Source: Colwellia sp.
GTDB taxonomy: Bacteria; Pseudomonadota; Gammaproteobacteria; Enterobacterales; Alteromonadaceae
NCBI GenBank assembly: GCA_003521815.1
Contig: DPHE01000078.1
Location: 11,577 to 29,499 of the forward strand
Reading direction: 5' to 3'
DNA: 17,923 nucleotides
This document shows, in pieces, positions 1 through 6,579 of the stretch. The notes beneath the pieces are model-generated. The model was given only the letters and a program-made list of their open reading frames with translations, was not told the DNA's origin and searched no databases. The translations under genes were made by a program, and so were the position numbers. Every line of letters starts with the position of its first letter. Position 1 is the first letter of the stretch.

Positions 1-30
1 TATTTACTGCTATTTACTGCTATTGACTAG
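1..30. repeat. 10-bp tandem repeat across the pdxA stop codon
   Basis: TATTTACTGC occurs twice in tandem (1-10 and 11-20), followed by a degenerate third unit TATTGACTAG (21-30). On the minus strand this gives the last codons and TAG stop of pdxA, then a near-copy of them past the stop. It looks like a small slippage duplication. Seen directly; any function is unknown. Confidence 0.6.
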
Positions 31-993
31 GTCGATTGCACTGCTAATTGCTTCTATCATGCTACCAGAGTCTGCTGATCCATTGCCTGCTAGTTCTAAT
101 GCAGTTCCATGGTCAACTGAGGTACGAATAAAAGGTAAACCTAATGTAATATTAACGGACGAACCAAAGCCTTTGTATTTTAATACAGGTAAACCTTGAT
201 CATGGTACATACTTAAAATAGCGTCAGCATCTTTTAAGTATTTCTCTTGAAATATAGTATCCGCTGGTAGGGGACCAATAACATTAATGCCTTCTGCTCT
301 TAGTTCGGCAAAGGCGGGTTCCATTACGTCTATTTCTTCTCTACCTAAATGACCATCTTCACCGGCATGAGGATTAATACCGCAAGCATATATTTTCGGG
401 TTTTTTATACCAAACTTACTTTGCAAATCTTTGTGTAGTATACGAGTTACCTTCTGTAACCTCTCAAAAGTGATGGCTTTTGCTACATAGGCAAGTGGTA
501 TGTGAGTAGTCACTAATGCAACACGTAAACCTTTAGTAGTTAACATCATTACGACATCAGGGCAGTTAGCTTGATTAGCAAAATACTCGGTATGGCCGCT
601 AAAAGGAACGCCCGATTTATTAATTAAACCTTTATGCACTGGGCCTGTTACTATTGCTTCGAATTCCCCGGACATATTTTTATCACTAGCTACTTTTAAG
701 GTCTCAACAACATAAGCACCATTATTGGTATCAAGGGTACCTGGGATACATGGCTGCGAAAGTGGTATATCTAATATGGTTAAGGTACCAGCAACTTGAG
801 GGATAGGCTCAAGGTTAGCATCATAATCAATCAATATTACGGGCAAGTTTAGTTGTTCAGCACGCTGTTTTATTAGTTCTTTTGATGCAACGACGACAAG
901 TTGTACGGGCCAAGCCTGCTGTGCTATATAAACAACTAAATCAGGTCCTATACCGGCGGGCTCACCAGGAGTAATCGCTATGCGAGTAGTCAT
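10..993 (-). CDS. pdxA: 4-hydroxythreonine-4-phosphate dehydrogenase PdxA
   Basis: Cytoplasmic enzyme of the DXP-dependent vitamin B6 pathway; it oxidises 4-phosphohydroxy-L-threonine, and the decarboxylated product is used by PdxJ to make pyridoxine phosphate. The 327-residue protein is full length for the family. It opens with the conserved ITPGEPAGIGPD stretch (residues 7-18). The three metal-binding histidines can be placed at H164 (THIPL), H209 (NPHAGE) and H264 (YHDQG), two positions off the E. coli numbering, and the SGHTEY substrate segment is at 132-137. The ATG lies two bases after the surA stop and has an AGGA Shine-Dalgarno about 9 bases upstream, so it is almost certainly cotranscribed with lptD-surA. 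The 3' end carries a 10-bp tandem repeat that includes the stop codon. In relatives rsmA follows; its start is outside the window. Confidence 0.97.
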   Translation of the reverse strand: MTTRIAITPGEPAGIGPDLVVYIAQQAWPVQLVVVASKELIKQRAEQLNLPVILIDYDANLEPIPQVAGTLTILDIPLSQPCIPGTLDTNNGAYVVETLKVASDKNMSGEFEAIVTGPVHKGLINKSGVPFSGHTEYFANQANCPDVVMMLTTKGLRVALVTTHIPLAYVAKAITFERLQKVTRILHKDLQSKFGIKNPKIYACGINPHAGEDGHLGREEIDVMEPAFAELRAEGINVIGPLPADTIFQEKYLKDADAILSMYHDQGLPVLKYKGFGSSVNITLGLPFIRTSVDHGTALELAGNGSADSGSMIEAISSAIDLVNSSK

Positions 994-995
994 TT

Positions 996-2294
996 CTATT
1001 TATCCTGTTCAAAAATTTCGATATAAGCTTCATCGCGAGTTTCTTTGATCCATCTATCGCTTTCAACACCAAATTTACGATTATACAGGATTTGATATAC
1101 ACGCTTTTCATTCATTTGTGATGTAGCATCAACCATACGACGATCATTTAACTGAGCAATATGCCAACCAAAAGATGAGCGAAATGGTTTGTGGTATTCA
1201 CCAATTTTCATAGTAGCTAATGCATTTTTAAAGGCAGGATCATAACTGTTGGGATCTGCCCAGCCTAAGTCGCCACCACGAACCGAAGTAGGACCTTCAG
1301 AAAATTCTTTAGCTAAGTCAGCAAACTTCGCTTCTCCAGCATTAATTTTATTGAGCATATCTTGTAATTGTGCTTCTGCTTTAGCTTCACTTAAAATAAT
1401 AGAGGTTTTTATTAATATGTGGCTAGCCTTTACTTCTTCAATTTCAACTATTTTACGTCCACGGACATCGAGTACTTTTACAATACTAAAACCTAGACCT
1501 GTTCGAATAGGGCCTACTACAGCATCCTTATTTTTTCCGGCAATGAGCTCAGAAAACAGTGTGGGCATTTCGTTGATGTTTTTCCAGCCTAAATCACCAC
1601 CTTTTAAGGCATTCGTGCCGCCTGATGAGGCGATAGCTATTTTAGTAAAGTTTGAACCACTGTTAAGTAGCTCAATAACTTTATCTGCACGTTTCTTACT
1701 AGCGATCATATCTTCTTGCGTTGCATCGGAAGGGAATTCAATTAAGATATGACCTAGATGATATTCCACATCATTGTTGATTTGTTCCTTTATTAAGCTT
1801 AATAAGTTAGCAACTTCTTGTGGTGAAATGTAAATACGGCGTCTAACACTATTACGACGGACTTCACCTGAAATTATCTCTGTACGTACATTTTCTCGAT
1901 ATTTCTCATAATCATCACCATCACTTATGATAGCTTGACGAAACTGAGATAAGGATAGTTTGTTTTCTGTGGCCATATTGGTAATGGTTTGATCTAATTG
2001 AGCATCACTCACTTGTACGCCCATACGCTCACCAATTTGTACAATTAAACTATCATTAATCAGTTTATCCATGACTTGTGTGCGTAATGCACTGTCAGAA
2101 GGGAGTGCTTGATTATTCTTTTTTGATTGTTTTTTAATATTCCTCAGTAAATCTTGTACTTCTGACTCAAGTACTACGCCACTGTTAACAATCGCAGCAA
2201 CTTTGTCTAGCATCTCTTCTTTTGCTTGAACTTGCGCATTTAACCCTGCATAAAATGTGCAGGTAATGACTAATATTTTAACTAAATTTTTCAT
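996..2294 (-). CDS. surA: Periplasmic peptidyl-prolyl isomerase and chaperone SurA
   Basis: Periplasmic chaperone that carries unfolded outer-membrane proteins, LptD among them, to the BAM complex. The 432-residue length matches E. coli SurA (428). A Sec signal peptide (short basic start, hydrophobic core) ends near residue 24 with a VQA site. A SurA N-terminal helical domain (about 25-165) is followed by two parvulin domains: P1 at about 175-280 (GHILIEF near its start, GGDLGW inside) and P2 at about 288-388 (SHILI, then RGGDLGW and FGWHIAQL). The C-terminal helix closes the core domain. It sits 76 bases downstream of lptD and two bases before pdxA on the same strand, the usual lptD-surA-pdxA operon. 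The Shine-Dalgarno upstream of the ATG is weak. Nothing abnormal is visible. Confidence 0.97.
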   Translation of the reverse strand: MKNLVKILVITCTFYAGLNAQVQAKEEMLDKVAAIVNSGVVLESEVQDLLRNIKKQSKKNNQALPSDSALRTQVMDKLINDSLIVQIGERMGVQVSDAQLDQTITNMATENKLSLSQFRQAIISDGDDYEKYRENVRTEIISGEVRRNSVRRRIYISPQEVANLLSLIKEQINNDVEYHLGHILIEFPSDATQEDMIASKKRADKVIELLNSGSNFTKIAIASSGGTNALKGGDLGWKNINEMPTLFSELIAGKNKDAVVGPIRTGLGFSIVKVLDVRGRKIVEIEEVKASHILIKTSIILSEAKAEAQLQDMLNKINAGEAKFADLAKEFSEGPTSVRGGDLGWADPNSYDPAFKNALATMKIGEYHKPFRSSFGWHIAQLNDRRMVDATSQMNEKRVYQILYNRKFGVESDRWIKETRDEAYIEIFEQDK

Positions 2295-2370
2295 GAATTA
2301 TACATCTTGGTTATGGTGCGTTATTAATTTTTATGTGAATGACTTTATTAGTGACTATGTTGATAGCTCG

Positions 2371-4692
2371 CTAATTTTGTAAGTCGTAATGGCGTTTATA
2401 GCCAAAAATACTTGAGTCAAACATTTCCTGTGTGCCAATGGAGCCTTGTTTGCCATTTAGCCCTTTGATGATGAACTGTAGCACAAAACCACTGTTAAAT
2501 TCATCGCGGTTTTCGCCATCATCGCTTAAACTTGAGTTTATATATCTATGATACGCAACACGTATAGCCCAGCAACAACTTTCGTATTGTAAGCCTGCAT
2601 AACTTTCTAAACTCCGGTTTTGTTTTAAGTCTTCGGTAAGTCGCCCTACAAAAGCCCAATCTTTATTAATAGCGAAGCTAGCCAATACTGAAGCTTGTTC
2701 TAAGCTACTACCTGAGACATGACGAGTGTACCTATGGTTCAATTGAACTGAATTATATTTATCAATTTGGTAGTTTAGCGACACTTGGCTTTTATTAGTG
2801 AAGCTTTCTATGGTGTTATATTGAATATCACTACTCATTTGCCACTGTTGATTTAATCGATAAAATAAGTTTGCTGCGACAGAGGATTGCTTGCTTGTGA
2901 GGGAATCTTCATTGTTAGCAAGCGTAGTATTATCAATCAATTCATCAAAAAGTCTATTGTCGGATAAATACTGTATTCTACCGATACTTAAACGAAAGAT
3001 TTCTAGGTTGGATTGGTCAAGTACTCGGCTTGTTATACCCCAAGTATATTGATTAGCACCGGCAATTCTATCTAAACCACTGTAGCTTCGATCTCTAAAT
3101 AAGCCATTATAATCATCTTGTAATTTAGTTGTATCGTAGAAGCCTATCGTGGTCTGATTTTTTTCGTTAATATATAAATATTGTATTTGAGGTTCTATGG
3201 TTTGGGTATAATTATTACCAAAAAAGGATAGTGTTCGATCGAAATTTATCCCCCCATGAAACCTCACTTTAGGCAGTGTACGGTTAACATTTTTTGTTAA
3301 TTCACTCCCCTCTTGAATGTCGTTTTGTTGGTAATAGGTATGCATTAATTTAAATTCTGAATTTAAAAACCATGCAGGAGTCGATACTGGAAAACTGAAA
3401 CCCGCTTCTAAATGATAGCGATTAGCGCTGACTTGCTGATTGGTTTCTGCTTTAAAACTGGTTAATTCAGAATAGAGTTCAAATTGCCCCTGTAATGTTT
3501 GCTCTGTGAAAAGTGTGAAGGGTTGTTGAACTAAAGTTTCAATGTGAGGTAAGGTTTTATAACTAGGTTGATGATTACCTAGTACTTCAAAATCTTGTAT
3601 TTTCATTGTGGTTTGCCAGTTAGCCCCAAAATAAGAAAGCTCACCTATTTGGTACAAATAAGCATCGTTTGAGCTATATTCCTTTGAGCCAATATCGACT
3701 AAATAGTTGTCATCACTGATGGTGGTATAATCAACATATGCACGAAAGTCATCTGAAAGTGTACCTATATGTTGTATTCTCGCAAGATAACGGGCGTCAT
3801 CGTTTGACGTTATTGCATTATCTTTATTTAAGTACTCTACATTAATGCTACCTGATTGGAGATCGGTTAAATAACGAAATTCAGTTTTTAATTGTGTCCC
3901 ACGTTCAGACATGTAATAAGGGGTGATAGTCGCGTCTATATTCGGGGCGATATTCCAATAGTAAGGTATTTCAATTTCTAACCCTGAATTACTAGAGCTA
4001 CCAATAGTGGGATATAAAAAGCCACTTTTACGCTGTTTTGAAACGGGAAATGAAAAATAAGGTAAATATAAAACGGGTACATTGAAAAGTCGAACTTGGG
4101 CATGGAAAGCTTGGCCTGTACTACCATCGGCTGATATGTTAATTTCAGATGCCTTTATTTGCCAGTCAGGTTTATCACCTATACAGGTTGTAAAGGTTGA
4201 ATCTAATAAACTTAAACCATCTTTTGTGTTGATTTGTAATTCACCGGCACTTCCACGACCGAGGTTGCCGTACAGTTGATACGAGGTATTCAGCATAACA
4301 CTGGATTTGTCATTTTTACTAGCATTTAACTCGTCGGCAAGAATATCAATACTTTGGTTTTGATAATGTATATTTCCTTGCGCCTTAAATTGCATCAGTA
4401 ATCGATCAAATGTTAGTTGATCAGCTATGATGGTTTGGCTTTTATCGATAAGCGTGACATCACCACTAAAGTTGGCAACTTGATCTTTTTCAATACTAGA
4501 GTACGTTGACGTAATACGAATGCTATCATCGGTTACTTGCACAGCATTAGATACTATAGGTACATAAGTTGGAATAGCACATTGAAGTTGCGCTTGCGCT
4601 GTTTCTTGCTCAGTGGTAATCGCAAACGTAGGTAAAGATAATACCATCGTTAATAAAACGCTACAGGAAGAAAATTTTCGGAAAAAAAACAT
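2371..4692 (-). CDS. lptD: LPS-assembly outer membrane protein LptD
   Basis: Outer-membrane beta-barrel that, with the lipoprotein LptE, inserts lipopolysaccharide into the outer leaflet. The 773-residue protein has a signal peptide ending near residue 24 (PTFA), an LptA-like beta-jellyroll domain (about 55-165), and a long C-terminal barrel rich in alternating hydrophobic and aromatic strands. The four cysteines needed for the characteristic disulfides are present: C38, C170 and the adjacent pair C706-C707, matching the C31/C173/C724/C725 arrangement of E. coli. C10 lies in the signal peptide and would be removed. It is the first gene of a leftward operon with surA and pdxA, divergent from djlA. 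The Shine-Dalgarno is weak, and the leader carries an ATATACG inverted repeat about 20-45 bases before the ATG. Confidence 0.96.
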   Translation of the reverse strand: MFFFRKFSSCSVLLTMVLSLPTFAITTEQETAQAQLQCAIPTYVPIVSNAVQVTDDSIRITSTYSSIEKDQVANFSGDVTLIDKSQTIIADQLTFDRLLMQFKAQGNIHYQNQSIDILADELNASKNDKSSVMLNTSYQLYGNLGRGSAGELQINTKDGLSLLDSTFTTCIGDKPDWQIKASEINISADGSTGQAFHAQVRLFNVPVLYLPYFSFPVSKQRKSGFLYPTIGSSSNSGLEIEIPYYWNIAPNIDATITPYYMSERGTQLKTEFRYLTDLQSGSINVEYLNKDNAITSNDDARYLARIQHIGTLSDDFRAYVDYTTISDDNYLVDIGSKEYSSNDAYLYQIGELSYFGANWQTTMKIQDFEVLGNHQPSYKTLPHIETLVQQPFTLFTEQTLQGQFELYSELTSFKAETNQQVSANRYHLEAGFSFPVSTPAWFLNSEFKLMHTYYQQNDIQEGSELTKNVNRTLPKVRFHGGINFDRTLSFFGNNYTQTIEPQIQYLYINEKNQTTIGFYDTTKLQDDYNGLFRDRSYSGLDRIAGANQYTWGITSRVLDQSNLEIFRLSIGRIQYLSDNRLFDELIDNTTLANNEDSLTSKQSSVAANLFYRLNQQWQMSSDIQYNTIESFTNKSQVSLNYQIDKYNSVQLNHRYTRHVSGSSLEQASVLASFAINKDWAFVGRLTEDLKQNRSLESYAGLQYESCCWAIRVAYHRYINSSLSDDGENRDEFNSGFVLQFIIKGLNGKQGSIGTQEMFDSSIFGYKRHYDLQN

Positions 4693-4713
4693 TTATTTTT
4701 AAGGTTATCTTAA

Positions 4714-4735
4714 ATATACGTGATGAAGCGTATAT
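4714..4735. repeat. Perfect 7-bp inverted repeat in the lptD leader or promoter region
   Basis: ATATACG at 4714-4720 and CGTATAT at 4729-4735 are exact reverse complements separated by 8 bases. It lies 22-43 bases upstream of the lptD ATG, so it could be an operator or a leader RNA hairpin. There is no T-run typical of a terminator. Structure seen; function inferred only. Confidence 0.45.
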
Positions 4736-4760
4736 GATATAACAAATGTAATATGGTAGC

Positions 4761-4831
4761 TATACCCGTTCCACTTGAATATGCATTGCTCAGACTTCCT
4801 GAAACGCGAATCTTCAAGGGGAGCGGTTATA
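4761..4831. repeat. Palindromic intergenic repeat element (71 bp, imperfect terminal inverted repeats)
   Basis: The left arm, starting ATACCCGTTCCACTTGAA (4762-4779), and the right arm TTCAAGGGGAGCGGTTAT (4813-4830) are inverted repeats matching at 15 of 18 positions; one further flanking base pair extends them to 16 of 19. They enclose a 33-base core. The element lies between the divergent genes lptD and djlA, is locally more GC-rich than its surroundings, and encodes nothing. This layout is typical of dispersed palindromic or MITE-like repeats in marine gammaproteobacteria. Only one copy is visible in this window, so dispersal is inference. Confidence 0.55.
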
Positions 4832-4878
4832 TATGTAGCACGTAAATAGCAGATTAAGAATAAGGTAATAAAATAAGT

Positions 4879-5700
4879 ATGCGTATCTGGGGGAAAGTTT
4901 TAGGGTTTTTATTTGGCTTTATGCTGAGTAAAAGTTTATTTGGCGCTTTATTAGGTCTTTGGCTTGGCCATATGTTTGACCGAGGTCGAGGTTTTAATTT
5001 TGACGGGATGACGGGAGGTAAATCTGATGATGTTACTCGTCAATCCGCTTTTTTTTACGTTACTTTTTCTGTGATGGGACATGTAGCTAAAGCTAAAGGA
5101 CAGGTGACTAACCATGAAATTGCTTTTGCCAGTGCATACATGGACAAACTTGGTCTCACGAATGAATTGCGAGAACAAGCACAAGCGGCTTTTCGTGAAG
5201 GTAAGTCGGTCGGATTTCCATTAAAAGAGCGTTTGGTTAAATTTAAGCGGATTTGCGGTAATCGTCATGATTTATTACTGATGTTCTTAGAAATTCAAAT
5301 TCAAGTCGCTTTTATTGATGGCGATTTGGACACGAAAGAGCGTGAAGTATTGCACACTATTGCCAAATTTTTAGGCTATTCTGCTCGTCAGTTAAATAAC
5401 TTGCTTGAAATGATTATGGCGAGTGAAGCCTTTCATCAGCAATCAAGACAAGGAAACCATCAATTTAATGGGGGTCATGCAACAACCAGAGCAGGGCAAC
5501 TTGATAATGCGTATAAAATTTTAGGAGTTAACAAGGATATTTCAATGCGAGATATCAAAAAAGCCTATCGAAAATTAATGTCGCAACATCATCCTGATAA
5601 ATTAATCGCAAAAGGCCTACCGCCAGCGATGATGGAAGCCGCAAAAGAAAAAACGCAAGATATACAAGCTGCCTATGATTTGATTTCTAAGCAAAAATAG
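4879..5700 (+). CDS. djlA: Co-chaperone DjlA (membrane-anchored J-domain protein)
   Basis: Type III DnaJ-like co-chaperone that stimulates DnaK ATPase and is anchored in the inner membrane facing the cytoplasm. The 273 residues compare with 271 in E. coli. The N-terminal transmembrane segment (about 7-32) is rich in glycine and leucine with the family's dimerising character. A central TerB-like helical domain (about 55-185) contains conserved acidic residues around FIDGDLD. A glutamine- and glycine-rich linker (about 188-206) leads to the C-terminal J domain (208-273) with the diagnostic HPD at 238-240. It is divergent from lptD and convergent with rluA, the same neighbourhood as in E. coli. 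The only ribosome-binding signal is a weak AAGG about 13 bases before the ATG. Confidence 0.96.
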   Translation: MRIWGKVLGFLFGFMLSKSLFGALLGLWLGHMFDRGRGFNFDGMTGGKSDDVTRQSAFFYVTFSVMGHVAKAKGQVTNHEIAFASAYMDKLGLTNELREQAQAAFREGKSVGFPLKERLVKFKRICGNRHDLLLMFLEIQIQVAFIDGDLDTKEREVLHTIAKFLGYSARQLNNLLEMIMASEAFHQQSRQGNHQFNGGHATTRAGQLDNAYKILGVNKDISMRDIKKAYRKLMSQHHPDKLIAKGLPPAMMEAAKEKTQDIQAAYDLISKQK

Positions 5701-5751
5701 GCACAACACGGTTAGTGACAAAGTGGTCTGTTAAGTCTCCTTTATATTTAC

Positions 5752-5781
5752 TTAGTGTTTATGTCTAGGCATGAACACTAA
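5752..5781. repeat. Hairpin-forming inverted repeat between convergent djlA and rluA
   Basis: TTAGTGTTTATG (5752-5763) pairs with CATGAACACTAA (5770-5781) around a 6-base loop, with one mismatch. It sits in the 195-base gap between two convergent genes, where a shared terminator is expected, but neither strand has a good T-run after it. It is a weak or Rho-assisted terminator at best. The rest of 5701-5895 holds nothing else I can support. Confidence 0.3.
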
Positions 5782-5895
5782 AGGCCTTAATACTAATGCC
5801 TCAAGGTCAAAACCTCAAAATTAATGGTTCAGTATCAAAGACTCACACGAATACTTCAGTACTAATAGCCTTAACCACGTCATTATCACTTATTG

Positions 5896-6579
5896 CTAAT
5901 CAAATGGACAAGGGCTAACAAAACTGAGTAATTCGCCAGTAACTGGGTGGGTTAAACTTAAATTTCTGGCATGTAGCTGTAATCTAGGACTAATCGTTAA
6001 TGCTTTTTCATGGGCATATAAGCGATCACCTAAAATGGGATGACCCAAGGCTAACATGTGCACCCGTAATTGATGAGATCTACCGGTAACGGGTCTTAGC
6101 TCTATTAATGTGCTGTCATCGCCTGAACTCAAAGTTGAATAGCTGAGCACACTGTAATTAGTCAATGATTTTTTACCATTGTCATGATCAACCATTTGTT
6201 TTGGTCTATTGGGCCAATCACAAATTAACGGCAAATCAACACTGCCTTCTATTTCAGTTACTTTACCGAAAACTCGGGCAATATAACTCTTGTTAGTTTT
6301 TTGCTGTTCAAATTGTCTGCTTATAGCCACATGGGCTGGTTTGTTCAATGCCATGATCATGATGCCCGATGTTGCCATATCTAAACGGTGAACAATAGTA
6401 GCGGTTGGTAAAACGCGTTGTACTCGGTTTTGTAAACAGTCTTGATGCTCAGCTAAGCGTCCAGGTACACTTAATAAACCGCTACTCTTATTGAGCACAA
6501 CGATATCCTCATCTTGAAAAATAACATCAAGATAAGGAGACATAGGTGGTTGATAAACAAAGTCAGGATTAGCGGCCAT
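5896..6579 (-). CDS. rluA: Dual-specificity 23S rRNA/tRNA pseudouridine synthase RluA
   Basis: Makes pseudouridine in 23S rRNA (position 746 in E. coli) and at position 32 of several tRNAs. The 227-residue protein has the RluA-family core with the catalytic motif HRLDMATSG at 64-72, in which D67 is the expected nucleophile. Downstream, the PVTGRSHQLRVHM segment is the second family signature. There is no N-terminal S4 domain, which separates RluA from RluB, RluC, RluD and similar enzymes. Its ATG overlaps the rapA stop by one base (TAATG), indicating translational coupling. The rapA-rluA pairing next to djlA is conserved in enterics. Confidence 0.94.
   Translation of the reverse strand: MAANPDFVYQPPMSPYLDVIFQDEDIVVLNKSSGLLSVPGRLAEHQDCLQNRVQRVLPTATIVHRLDMATSGIMIMALNKPAHVAISRQFEQQKTNKSYIARVFGKVTEIEGSVDLPLICDWPNRPKQMVDHDNGKKSLTNYSVLSYSTLSSGDDSTLIELRPVTGRSHQLRVHMLALGHPILGDRLYAHEKALTISPRLQLHARNLSLTHPVTGELLSFVSPCPFD

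Noticed and set aside
1249..1752. Plus-strand open frame inside surA
   Set aside because: Antisense shadow of a well-supported gene; the translation shows no family features and there is no promoter or ribosome-binding site of note.
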